NCBI GenBank assembly: GCA_046704385.1
Contig: JBJKSB010000016.1
Coordinates: forward strand, 1 to 40,605
DNA length: 40,605 nucleotides
Direction of reading: 5' to 3'
From: GH45 sp046704385
GTDB taxonomy: Bacteria > Bacteroidota > Bacteroidia > Bacteroidales > SZUA-534
Under the pieces are notes generated by a model, which worked only from the letters and a program-made list of their open reading frames with translations, was not told where the DNA came from and did no database searches. Positions 9,909 to 17,802 of this stretch are shown piece after piece (positions within the stretch are counted from its first letter, which is position 1; every line of letters starts with the position of its first letter). A program made the position numbers and the translations under genes.

Positions 9909-10997
9909 CTATTTTGCTGCTCTGAGATAGAGAATAAGGGCTATTATTGAAAACAAGATATTTGGAATCCAAACAGCAAAAATAGGGTTTACATTAGCAT
10001 TGGTAGCCATAACCGTAGAAACCTGCATAAACATAATGTAGGAAAATGCAAGGAAAATTCCCAGCCCAATATTCATACCTATTCCTCCTCTCCGTTTTCG
10101 CGAGGCCAGTGCGGCTCCAATAAAAGTGAGAATTATGGTGGAAAAAGGATAGGCCATTCGCTTGTTTTTCTCAATTTTCCATAAAGTTACCCTATCGGAA
10201 CCAATCATGGTTTCTTCATCAATAAAATCGTTGAGTTGTTTGTAATTCATTGCCTCAACCACTTCGGTACGCTGGTAAAATTCGGCCGGAGTTAAATTTA
10301 TGGTTGTATCAATCATACGACCCGATGTGACAATTTCGCGATTATCCAGTATTTCGCGGTTTACATAGTTGGTAATTCTCCACTTATTAATAGTTGTGTC
10401 CCATTGAATTAAATCGCTTATCAATTTTGACTTGAGTTTACCATTTTCAAATTTTTCTATCGAGAATTTGTAGCCAATGTTCCAACGATTATTATATGAC
10501 TCCATGTAAACATAAGTACCCGGCAGAATCTGTTTATGGATATTTTTTTCGTCGTACCGCAGGCGCACCATTATGTATTTCTCACTGAATTCGAGTCGTT
10601 TTTTGTTAGCCGGCGGAATAATCCAGTTTATGAGTATAAATGAAAAAATGGTGAGGATCATTGCCGAAATAAAATAGGGTACCATCAGCCGCCTGTAACT
10701 TATCCCACTGCTTAAAATGGCAATTATTTCAGAATCGCCTGCCATTTTTGAGGTAAAGAATATTACGGAAATAAATGTAAAAAGCGCTGAAAAAAGGTTG
10801 GCAAAATAGGGGATAAAGTTTAGATAGTAATCGAAAATAATGGCATGTAAAGGTGCCTGCTTTTCAAGAAAATCATCGATTTTTTCAGATATGTCAAATA
10901 TTACAACTATACATATAATCAATAACATGGCATAAAAAAAGGTGCCAAGGTATTTTTTGATTATATATTTGTCTAATATTTTAAGGCCCATATTCAT
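9909..10997 (-). CDS. LptF/LptG family permease (YjgP/YjgQ)
   Basis: Inner-membrane permease of the lipopolysaccharide transport ABC complex. Of its 362 residues, three helices are N-terminal (about 15-35, 50-80, 105-125) and three C-terminal (about 285-360), separated by a periplasmic beta-jellyroll-like domain (about 130-270), the LptF/G plan. It lies directly after tgt (64 bp), a common arrangement in this phylum. Whether it is the F or G partner is not decidable here; LptG is my preference from the tgt linkage. The ATG at 10997 is used; an in-frame ATG two codons later is equally possible. Confidence 0.87.
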   Translation of the reverse strand: MNMGLKILDKYIIKKYLGTFFYAMLLIICIVVIFDISEKIDDFLEKQAPLHAIIFDYYLNFIPYFANLFSALFTFISVIFFTSKMAGDSEIIAILSSGISYRRLMVPYFISAMILTIFSFILINWIIPPANKKRLEFSEKYIMVRLRYDEKNIHKQILPGTYVYMESYNNRWNIGYKFSIEKFENGKLKSKLISDLIQWDTTINKWRITNYVNREILDNREIVTSGRMIDTTINLTPAEFYQRTEVVEAMNYKQLNDFIDEETMIGSDRVTLWKIEKNKRMAYPFSTIILTFIGAALASRKRRGGIGMNIGLGIFLAFSYIMFMQVSTVMATNANVNPIFAVWIPNILFSIIALILYLRAAK

Positions 10998-11061
10998 TTA
11001 TTGCGGCTCAAAATTAAAATAAATTATTATTTCGCAGTAAAAGTAATTTATTGCTTTAAAC

Positions 11062-12192
11062 CTATAAACGCGAAGAAACTTTCTTTACCATTTGATTCTT
11101 CCAGGTTGAAAAGCTTCCCTCTTCAATTTTTAGCCTGGCCTGCTTAACCAGCCACAAGTAAAATGACAAGTTGTGAATACTTGCAATTTGAGGGCCTAAC
11201 AACTCCTTTGAAATAAACAAATGGCGCAAATAGGCTTTAGAGTAAAAGCCGTCTACAAATGATGTACCATTTGGGTCAACAGGTGAAAAATCGTTTTCCC
11301 ATTTTTTATTTTTAATATTTATAATCCCTTCAGATGTAAATAACATTCCATTTCGGCCGTTTCGGGTGGGCATAACGCAATCGAACATATCAATCCCACG
11401 ACTTATTCCCTCCAAAATATTAGCCGGAGTGCCCACGCCCATTAAATAACGGGGCTTGTCAGCGGGTAAAATTTCATTTACAATTTCCGTCATTTCGTAC
11501 ATTACTTCTGTGGGTTCTCCCACTGACAACCCGCCAATAGCATTCCCTTCGCGTTGAAGTCCAGCAATTTCGTACGCTGCTTTCCTTCTTAATTCAGAAA
11601 ACGATGCACCCTGTACGATTGGAAAAAAAGTCTGGTTGTGCCCGTATAAGGGTTCCGTTTCATCAAATCGCTTTAACCCTCTTTTAAGCCAACGCATGGT
11701 TAAGTCGAGCGATTTGCTGGCATATTTGAAATCGGCAGTTCCAGGCGGACATTCATCAAAAGCCATCATAATATCAGCCCCAATAATACGCTGAATATCA
11801 ACAACATTTTCAGGAGTAAAAATATGCTTCGATCCATCAATATGGGAACTGAATTTTGCTCCTTCCTCAATTAATTTCCGGTTATCCGATAATGAAAAAA
11901 CCTGGTACCCTCCACTGTCGGTTAAGATTGGTTTTTGCCAGTTCATAAACTGATGCAATCCACCGGCCTGTTTCAGTATCTCCATTCCAGGCCTAAGGTA
12001 CAGGTGATAGGTATTACCAAGAATGATCTGAGCCTTGATATCCTGATCGACATCGCGCTGGTTGATACCCTTTACACTGCCCACAGTACCCACAGGCATA
12101 AAAATAGGAGTTTGAATGGTACCATGATCGGTAGTAATTTCACCAACCCTTGCCGAGCTTTGTGAATCTGTTTTTAATAATTTAAAATCCAT
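11062..12192 (-). CDS. tgt: tRNA-guanine transglycosylase
   Basis: Exchanges guanine-34 for preQ1 in tRNAs with GUN anticodons during queuosine synthesis. Started at the ATG at 12192 it has 376 residues and opens MDFKLLKTD, the normal N-terminus; the upstream ATG (12213) would add seven atypical residues. D92 (TDSGGYQVFSLS) and the nucleophile D271 (MFDCVMPTRNGRNG) are present, as is GGLSVGEP. The C-terminal zinc site is odd: where E. coli Tgt has C302, C304, C307 and H333, this protein has G309, S311, D314 and H340 at identical spacing, so three of the four ligands are missing. Otherwise the fold region (AYLRHLF, ASIHNLSFY) is intact. Confidence 0.95.
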   Translation of the reverse strand: MDFKLLKTDSQSSARVGEITTDHGTIQTPIFMPVGTVGSVKGINQRDVDQDIKAQIILGNTYHLYLRPGMEILKQAGGLHQFMNWQKPILTDSGGYQVFSLSDNRKLIEEGAKFSSHIDGSKHIFTPENVVDIQRIIGADIMMAFDECPPGTADFKYASKSLDLTMRWLKRGLKRFDETEPLYGHNQTFFPIVQGASFSELRRKAAYEIAGLQREGNAIGGLSVGEPTEVMYEMTEIVNEILPADKPRYLMGVGTPANILEGISRGIDMFDCVMPTRNGRNGMLFTSEGIINIKNKKWENDFSPVDPNGTSFVDGFYSKAYLRHLFISKELLGPQIASIHNLSFYLWLVKQARLKIEEGSFSTWKNQMVKKVSSRL

Positions 12193-12509
12193 AGCCGATT
12201 TAAAAGGCTGCAAATATAATGATTTATGAAGTTTAATTCTTAAAGTATATTTGTTGGAATTAAAATATAATTATTCTTTATCTTCGAATTAAATTCTATT
12301 GCTTTCAATAATTAATCTCTATACTAAAATAAGCAATTTACTTTTGATGTATGCTGAGTGTAAAAAGTCTCTTTAATACCAACCTAAATATGAATTATTT
12401 TTACAACATCAGCCCGACTGTTAATATTATGGTAAAATTAATCAACAGACTTATATTGGACACCTTCAAAATGTTTACTATAATTGCACATAATTAAAAG
12501 TTTCCGTGC
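12193..12509. other. Intergenic region between divergent tgt and glycosyltransferase genes
   Basis: 317 bp of AT-rich DNA with no coding content that I can support. It has two plus-strand matches to the -7 consensus TAnnTTTG, TATATTTG (12246-12253) and TACTTTTG (12339-12346), neither with a TTTG about 19 bp upstream. Either could serve the gene at 12510, but such matches are frequent by chance in this composition. Confidence 0.4.
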
Positions 12510-13649
12510 GTGAAAGATTTCGTTTTAAATTTACCGATTGAGCAACAAATTGCCTTTGGAGTTTTATTGTTTTCGGTAATAATTCAAGCCATTTATTACC
12601 TGTTTATTTATTCCAAACCTGTACGCTGGAAAAAAGCAAAAATTGAAAATGCAGTTGATGAGCCACTATCTGTAATTATTTGCGCCCGGAATGAATATGA
12701 AAATCTGAAAAACCATTTACCTAAAGTTTTGGAACAGGCTTATCCTGATTTTGAAGTAATTGTTGTTAACGATTGCTCTGAAGATGATACCGAAATGTTA
12801 TTGGGTGAAATGGAACAAAAATATAAAAACCTTAGGCATACCTCCATTGAGCCTGACCGAAAGTTTTTGCACGGAAAAAAACTTGCAGTGACCATCGGAA
12901 TGAAATCAGCAAAAAACAGTCGGTTAGTTTTTACTGATGCCGATTGCTACCCGGTATCGACACAATGGCTGCGGAAAATTAACAGTCAATATACAGTAAA
13001 TAAACAAATTATTTTGGGATATGGCGGCTATGAAAAAACCAGGGGTTTGCTAAACCGGATCATCAGGTTCGATACTTTATTTATTGGCATGCAATATTTG
13101 GGTTTTGCACTGGCAGGCAGACCTTATATGGGGGTTGGAAGAAATTTATCGTATCTGAAACAACTTTTTTTTGCCGGCACAGGATTTTCAAAACACTACA
13201 AATTAATTTCGGGCGACGATGACTTATTTGTTAACGAGAATGCCGATAAAGAAAATACTGCAATTGTATTATTAAAAGAAAGTATTACACTCTCGAAACC
13301 GCCGGAAAGGTGGAGAACCTGGGCAAAACAAAAAAAACGCCACCTCACTACCAGTAAATACTATAAAGCCGGTGATAAATTTTTTATTGGACTTGAACAC
13401 TTCAGCAGATTTATTTTCTATTTAGCTATTATTATTTTAATTTGGCTACAGTCAAATTATATTTTAATAGGAAGTATATTTGCATTTAGATTTTTTATCC
13501 AAATGCTAATTTTAAAGCTGAATATGAACAAAATGGGTGAAAAAGGGTTTTTTCTTTTGATACCGCTGTTTGATATACTTTTACCTGTAATTCACTTATT
13601 TTTTATTTTTTCAAACAGACTAAACGGACATAGCAACACATGGAAATAA
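12510..13649 (+). CDS. Membrane-bound family 2 glycosyltransferase
   Basis: A 379-residue GT2 enzyme. One N-terminal helix (about 14-35) precedes a GT-A domain with LSVIICARNE, the nucleotide-binding VIVVNDCSEDDT and a metal-binding DADCYP motif; ISGDDDLFVN and KPPERWRTWAKQKKRH match the acceptor-site Asp and the Q/RxxRW-like segment. Two or three helices follow at the C-terminus (about 296-370). It probably adds a sugar to a lipid or surface glycan at the cytoplasmic membrane; the sugar is unknown. No ATG fits, so a GTG start is used. The 3' end overlaps the sigma factor gene by 10 bp, so they are translationally coupled. Confidence 0.85.
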   Translation: MKDFVLNLPIEQQIAFGVLLFSVIIQAIYYLFIYSKPVRWKKAKIENAVDEPLSVIICARNEYENLKNHLPKVLEQAYPDFEVIVVNDCSEDDTEMLLGEMEQKYKNLRHTSIEPDRKFLHGKKLAVTIGMKSAKNSRLVFTDADCYPVSTQWLRKINSQYTVNKQIILGYGGYEKTRGLLNRIIRFDTLFIGMQYLGFALAGRPYMGVGRNLSYLKQLFFAGTGFSKHYKLISGDDDLFVNENADKENTAIVLLKESITLSKPPERWRTWAKQKKRHLTTSKYYKAGDKFFIGLEHFSRFIFYLAIIILIWLQSNYILIGSIFAFRFFIQMLILKLNMNKMGEKGFFLLIPLFDILLPVIHLFFIFSNRLNGHSNTWK

Positions 13650-14266
13650 ATCCGGCATTTTCCGATAAGGCGCAAAAGGATTTTGAACTGGTAACCAAAG
13701 CTCAAAACGGTAACCAGGCAGCCTTTGCTGAGCTTATGGCCCGCTATCGGGAAGCGATTTATTTTATGATTTTAAAGATGATCAATAATACCAGCGATGC
13801 CGAAGATTTGACCATTGAAGCCTTTGGAAAGGCGTTCCGGAATATCGACCAGTATTCACCCAGTTTTGCTTTTAGCACCTGGCTGTTTAAAATAGCCTCG
13901 AACAACTGCATCGACTTTTTAAGAAAGAAAAAAGCACGACAGCTGAGCATATATAATTCTCCAGCGGAAGCCGAGGGTAATATGGGGAATGGAATTAACG
14001 AGGAAACCTCTTTATCAATACAATCCGATTTACCCGATCCGGAAGAGACGCTGATTATGGATCAGAAAAAAATGCTACTCCGTGAACTGGTTGACAACTT
14101 AAAACCAAGGTACCGTAAACTGGTCGACCTCAGATACTTTCAGGAATATTCCTACGAAGAAATTGCTGATGAACTCGATATTCCCATTGGGACGGTCAAA
14201 GCGCAATTATTCAGAGCCCGCGAGTTGCTCTTCGGAATTCTGAAAAAACGTCAGGCCAGTTTGTAA
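13640..14266 (+). CDS. RNA polymerase sigma factor, ECF-like sigma-70 family
   Basis: 208 residues with a region 2 (about 27-98: AYRxxIYF-like start, DAEDLTIEAFGKAF, FSTWLFKIASNNCIDFLRKKK) and a region 4 helix-turn-helix (about 145-203: YRKLVDLRYFQEYSYEEIADELDIPIGTVKAQLFRAR). No anti-sigma gene is adjacent. The gene is wedged in a housekeeping-like run between a glycosyltransferase (10-bp overlap) and rsmG (10-bp gap). The linker between the regions is longer than in minimal ECFs, about 40 acidic/polar residues. Target promoters are unknown. Confidence 0.9.
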   Translation: MEINPAFSDKAQKDFELVTKAQNGNQAAFAELMARYREAIYFMILKMINNTSDAEDLTIEAFGKAFRNIDQYSPSFAFSTWLFKIASNNCIDFLRKKKARQLSIYNSPAEAEGNMGNGINEETSLSIQSDLPDPEETLIMDQKKMLLRELVDNLKPRYRKLVDLRYFQEYSYEEIADELDIPIGTVKAQLFRARELLFGILKKRQASL

Positions 14267-14276
14267 TCCAAACATA

Positions 14277-14900
14277 ATGCAACTTATCCAAAAATATTTT
14301 CCCGAATTAACTTCCGAGCAGGTTAAGTCATTTAGCTTGTTAGGCAATTTATACCAGGAATGGAATGAAAAAATTAATGTAGTATCGCGCAAAGATGTTG
14401 AACAGATATACCTTCATCATGTGTTACATTCGCTGGCCATTGCTAAAGTAATACAATTCAAGCCGGGCACACAGATTCTTGATGTAGGTACAGGTGGCGG
14501 TTTCCCTGGAATTCCCCTGGCCATCTTGTTTCCCGAAGTTAAATTTCATTTAATAGATTCCATCGGAAAGAAAATCACAGTAGTGAATGGAGTTGCTCAC
14601 AGCCTGAAACTCGATAACATAAATGGAGAACAAATTCGGGTTGAAAGCCTTAAAAAAAGATACGATTTTGTAATAAGCCGTGCGGTAACACGATTTGATA
14701 CTTTCAGAAAAATAACACGGAAAAATATCCATACGAATCATCAAAATGAATTGAAAAATGGCATCCTTTATTTAAAAGGTGGCGATTTTCAGGATGAACT
14801 GGCAGGTGTGGAAAACAGAACCACATTATATTCCATCAGTTCATTTTTTGAAGAACCATTTTTTGAGACAAAGAAAGTGGTTCATATGGCAATTGAATAA
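14277..14900 (+). CDS. rsmG: 16S rRNA (guanine-527-N7)-methyltransferase
   Basis: SAM-dependent N7 methylation of G527 in 16S rRNA. Of 207 residues, the SAM loop ILDVGTGGGFPGIPLAI is near 64-80, followed by LIDSIGKK and the catalytic-domain motif FVISRAVTRFD. It lacks some of the basic C-terminal extension of E. coli GidB, as short Bacteroidota versions do. It sits in the same orientation and close to its neighbours on both sides. Confidence 0.95.
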   Translation: MQLIQKYFPELTSEQVKSFSLLGNLYQEWNEKINVVSRKDVEQIYLHHVLHSLAIAKVIQFKPGTQILDVGTGGGFPGIPLAILFPEVKFHLIDSIGKKITVVNGVAHSLKLDNINGEQIRVESLKKRYDFVISRAVTRFDTFRKITRKNIHTNHQNELKNGILYLKGGDFQDELAGVENRTTLYSISSFFEEPFFETKKVVHMAIE

Positions 14901-14910
14901 TACCAGTCTG

Positions 14911-15672
14911 ATGTTTTATATTTTATCGAAAATAATAGGATTGTTCATAAGTCCCTTTATCTGGATTTTCACACTATTGCTTTTTGGATTATTCAGTAAA
15001 TCGGGGAAGCGAAAAAAAAGGTTTTTCCTTTGGGCTGTTGTTTTACTCTATTTTTTCAGTAACAGTTTTATTTTTAACGAAATCCTACTTAAATGGGAGC
15101 CTCCAGCCAAAGCCGACAGCGAATTAAAACCCGACTATAATTACGGTATTGTATTATCAGGAATGGTTTGGTATGATACAGAAACTGACCGGATTAATTT
15201 TATGCAAAGCAGCGACAGAATATGGCAGGCTGTAAGGCTTTATGCTGAAGGCAGAATTGAAAAAATACTGATTACAGGCGGCAAAGCAGACTTTTTTGAC
15301 CGCGACACCATTGAATCTGCTTTGCTTAAAAACTTTTTAATTCAAATAGGTATTCCCGATTCGGCTGTGGTTACCGAAGAGCTTTCACGAAATACCCACG
15401 AAAATGCTGTTAATACCGCTAGATTACTGCAAAACCTACCCCATGAAAATCTGCTACTAATAACCTCGGCAAGCCATATGCGCAGGGCGAATCGCTGTTT
15501 TGAAAAAGCAGGTTTGTATTGCGATATTTATCCTACAGATCATAATTCAGGCACAAGGAGATTTAATCCGGTAATTATGTTATTTCCCGATGTTCAAACC
15601 CTGTTTCACTGGAATGAATTTATTCACGAAATTTTTGGAATGATTTCGTATAAATTTTCCGGGTATATCTAA
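14911..15672 (+). CDS. YdcF/SanA/ElyC family membrane protein (DUF218)
   Basis: Started at the ATG at 14911 (MFYILSKIIGLF), 10 bp after rsmG, it has 253 residues; the longer frame from 14779 would run inside rsmG and is not used. Two N-terminal helices (about 8-30 and 38-57) anchor a DUF218 domain: YGIVLSGM, then ILITGGK, LSRNTHENAVNTARLL, LLLITSASHMRRANRCFEKAG. In other bacteria ElyC/SanA-type proteins act in envelope-precursor metabolism, but the chemistry is not settled. Nothing in the context specifies the substrate. Confidence 0.87.
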   Translation: MFYILSKIIGLFISPFIWIFTLLLFGLFSKSGKRKKRFFLWAVVLLYFFSNSFIFNEILLKWEPPAKADSELKPDYNYGIVLSGMVWYDTETDRINFMQSSDRIWQAVRLYAEGRIEKILITGGKADFFDRDTIESALLKNFLIQIGIPDSAVVTEELSRNTHENAVNTARLLQNLPHENLLLITSASHMRRANRCFEKAGLYCDIYPTDHNSGTRRFNPVIMLFPDVQTLFHWNEFIHEIFGMISYKFSGYI

Positions 15673-15704
15673 GAAATGTCTTTAAGATTTACTAAGTTGA
15701 TAAA

Positions 15705-15875
15705 ATTAATCGGAATGCGACTGTGACCTGAAATCACCAGGTCATTCTTTTAACTTCTTAAAAGTCACAGCGTGAGTCATTTACCAACATCACAGAAACC
15801 ATCAATCTAAATTGCTACTAATCAACAACTCGCACCGTCTTGCGGAATTGAGGTGTGAGTGGTGCCCCGATTAAT
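15705..15875. repeat. Imperfect long inverted repeat 3' of the first aldo-keto reductase
   Basis: Outer arms 15705-15723 and 15857-15875 pair over the end ATTAATCGG / CCGATTAAT with partial pairing inward to GCGACTG / AGTGGTGC. Inside are nested dyads: GACCT / AGGTC near 15726-15743 and CTGTGAC / GTCACAG. It fills the gap between two convergent genes and may act as a terminator or be a decayed mobile or structured element. A related but separate structure lies at 23511-23654 next to the second aldo-keto reductase. Confidence 0.5.
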
Positions 15876-15887
15876 TACCTGATGTCT

Positions 15888-16874
15888 CTATTTATCCACC
15901 ATTTTCTCGTTGTTTTCATGGTATCGGTGACCCTGAACAGAAATACCTGAAAGTGCGATATTGATTACCTGTAATTCAGAACCAGAAAGACTGATAGCTG
16001 TTGAGCCAATATTCTCTTCCAGTCGATGTATTTTAGTAGTTCCGGGTATGGGTACTATCCAGGGTTTTTGAGCATGGATCCAGGCCAGTGCAATTTGCGC
16101 CGGAGTTGCTTCTTTCTGTTCGGCTATTTGTTTAATGAATCCAACAAAAGCCTGGTTTGCTTTCCTGTTTTCCTCTGAAAAACGCGGGACTCCGCTTCTA
16201 AAGTCGTTAGCCTCAAATTTGGTATTCTCATCGATATTCCCGGTTAAAAATCCTCTGCCCAATGGACTGAATGGTACAAGGCCTATTCCCAGTTCTTCAA
16301 GGGTTGAGAAGGTTTTAGTTTCCGGCTCGCGCCACCATAATGAGTACTCACTTTGCAAGACAGTTAGTGGTTGTTCTGCATGTGCTTTACGGATATTTGC
16401 TACACCCGCTTCAGATAAACCAAAATATTTTACTTTTCCCTCTTTAATCAAATCCTTTACAGTACCGGCCACATCCTCAATGGGAACATCCGGGTCAACG
16501 CGATGCTGATACAATAAATCAATGGTTTCCACTTTTAACCGTATCAACGAAGCTTCAACTACCTCGCGAATATGTTTTGGTTTGCTGTTTAAACCCACCG
16601 ACTGGCCATTTTGAATGTTAAAACCAAATTTAGTTGCCACTGTAATTTCATTCCGAAACGGAGCAATGGCTTCTCCAACCACCTCTTCATTCGTAAATGG
16701 ACCATAGACTTCGGCGGTATCGAAAAGGGTGATACCCAATTCGTAAGCTTTTCTTATTAATTTAATGGCCTCATGTTTATCCGTTGCCGGACCATAACCA
16801 AAATTCAGTCCCATACAGCCTAAGCCTAAAGCCGAAACTTCTAATCCCTGGTTTCCTAATTTTCGTGTTTTCAT
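15888..16874 (-). CDS. Aldo-keto reductase (AKR13-like)
   Basis: NADPH-dependent carbonyl reductase, 328 residues, with a TIM-barrel. The catalytic tetrad is visible as D52 and Y57 (LFDTAEVYG), K82 (VATKFG) and H124 (YQHRVD). The C-terminal cofactor region WIVPIPGTTKIHRLEEN is present. The substrate is unknown; relatives reduce a range of aldehydes and ketones. An AraC-type operator (16956-16983) lies 82 bp before the start, and a -7-like box GATATTTG is read on the minus strand from 16927 to 16920. It is therefore grouped with the flavodoxin and the second AKR as one regulon. Confidence 0.92.
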   Translation of the reverse strand: MKTRKLGNQGLEVSALGLGCMGLNFGYGPATDKHEAIKLIRKAYELGITLFDTAEVYGPFTNEEVVGEAIAPFRNEITVATKFGFNIQNGQSVGLNSKPKHIREVVEASLIRLKVETIDLLYQHRVDPDVPIEDVAGTVKDLIKEGKVKYFGLSEAGVANIRKAHAEQPLTVLQSEYSLWWREPETKTFSTLEELGIGLVPFSPLGRGFLTGNIDENTKFEANDFRSGVPRFSEENRKANQAFVGFIKQIAEQKEATPAQIALAWIHAQKPWIVPIPGTTKIHRLEENIGSTAISLSGSELQVINIALSGISVQGHRYHENNEKMVDK

Positions 16875-16955
16875 GATTTGAATATTTTGAAATTTATTAG
16901 TTGTGTTATTTTAATATTACAAATATCAGGTTTGAAATACGAAATAATGTTATAC

Positions 16956-16983
16956 AAATTACGGCTTGTTATACCATTTTTAC
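16956..16983. promoter_or_regulatory. Putative AraC-type operator, copy A (upstream of the first AKR)
   Basis: AAATTAC-N9-TACCATTTTTAC, one of four copies in the window. The two TTAC ends repeat directly at a 21-bp period, two helical turns, as expected for AraC dimers. The near edge is 29 bp upstream of the -7-like box of the reductase gene, the same as in copy B. Confidence 0.75.
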
Positions 16984-17034
16984 TGCAATAATTTCAATAT
17001 GTATTTGAAAAAGCCATCAAAAATTTGCTATATT

Positions 17035-17050
17035 GTAACCTTTGGGTTAC
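17035..17050. promoter_or_regulatory. Dyad upstream of the membrane-protein/XRE pair
   Basis: GTAACC-TTTG-GGTTAC is a perfect 6-bp dyad, followed at 17057-17072 by a further TAAC...GTTAC pair. It sits 38 bp before the ATG at 17089, where an autoregulating XRE repressor would bind. Binding by the XRE protein at 17525 is an inference. Confidence 0.5.
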
Positions 17051-17088
17051 TTTTAGATAACTTTATGTTACACTCAAAATGAAAAATT

Positions 17089-17523
17089 ATGGAAACATCA
17101 TTAATTGAGAAATTAGATAAATCGAGGTACAACATGGTTAAATGGTTTACCGTTGGTTGGGCAATTTGGTTTGGAGGATTCATATTGAAAGATGTAATGA
17201 GCAGTAAGATTGCATTCATATTAATCTTGCTCATCGGATTGTTAGGATGGATAATTTATGCGATTAGTTTATTACAATACATAAAACTTGGAAAAATTGT
17301 AAACGCTAATCATAGATTAAAGCATGCTCTATCTGATGAATTGACTTTGTACAATAAGAACAAATCATTCAAGATTGGGTATTGGACGTTAATTGTTTTG
17401 AATGCTATTTTTTTCGGTTTATCCATATTCACTAATATCACAGCTTTAATCGTTTGTGAAATCACTTTATATTTTGGTGTTCTTTCAGGTTTAATTTCTT
17501 CATTAATTTACAATCGGGCCTGA
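17089..17523 (+). CDS. Four-helix membrane protein paired with an XRE regulator
   Basis: 144 residues with four predicted helices (about 15-32, 42-65, 97-116, 118-141) and basic or polar loops; no known enzymatic motif. The XRE gene begins 1 bp after its stop, so the pair is an operon and probably one functional unit. Small XRE plus membrane-protein pairs of this shape are common in Firmicutes and Bacteroidota, but I cannot name the function. Start ATG at 17089; no clear Shine-Dalgarno, as usual in this phylum. Confidence 0.75.
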   Translation: METSLIEKLDKSRYNMVKWFTVGWAIWFGGFILKDVMSSKIAFILILLIGLLGWIIYAISLLQYIKLGKIVNANHRLKHALSDELTLYNKNKSFKIGYWTLIVLNAIFFGLSIFTNITALIVCEITLYFGVLSGLISSLIYNRA

Positions 17524-17524
17524 A

Positions 17525-17737
17525 ATGGAGAATTGGGAATTACGAAATCAAATTAAAGTTCAAAGGGCTATTAAGAATTTAACCCAGGAAGAACTGGCAT
17601 CAAAAATAGGAGTAACAAGAAAGACAATTAATACCATTGAAAATGGAAAATTTATTCCATCAACTATTTTAGCCATCAGATTGGCCCGGTTTTTTGATAT
17701 TAAAGTAGAAGAATTATTTGAACTAACTGAAAAATAA
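17525..17737 (+). CDS. Small XRE/Cro-family transcriptional regulator
   Basis: 70 residues, almost entirely a helix-turn-helix (residues about 5-60: LTQEELASKIGVTRKTINTIE, then FIPSTILAIRLARFFDIKVEELF). It has no effector domain. It lies 1 bp after the membrane-protein gene, suggesting control of its own operon through the dyad at 17035-17050. Confidence 0.9.
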   Translation: MENWELRNQIKVQRAIKNLTQEELASKIGVTRKTINTIENGKFIPSTILAIRLARFFDIKVEELFELTEK

Positions 17738-17765
17738 TAAAGAAAATTTTTAAAGTTGACTATCC

Positions 17766-17799
17766 CCGAGGCAAGCCTTCGAGGAATTCTTTTAATTAA
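17766..17799 (+). repeat. 34-bp dispersed intergenic repeat, copy 1
   Basis: Matches 37521-37554 at 29 of 34 positions. The core CGAGGCAAGCCTTCGAGG contains CGAGG as a direct repeat and a weak hairpin; an AATTC(T/C)TT(T/C)AATTAA tail follows. This copy lies between convergent genes, ending 3 bp before the stop codon of the efflux gene. Confidence 0.65.
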
Positions 17800-17802
17800 A
17801 TG

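Noticed and set aside
14779..14910. Longer start for the YdcF-family gene
   Set aside because: The extra 44 codons run inside rsmG in another frame; the ATG at 14911 gives the normal membrane-anchored N-terminus.
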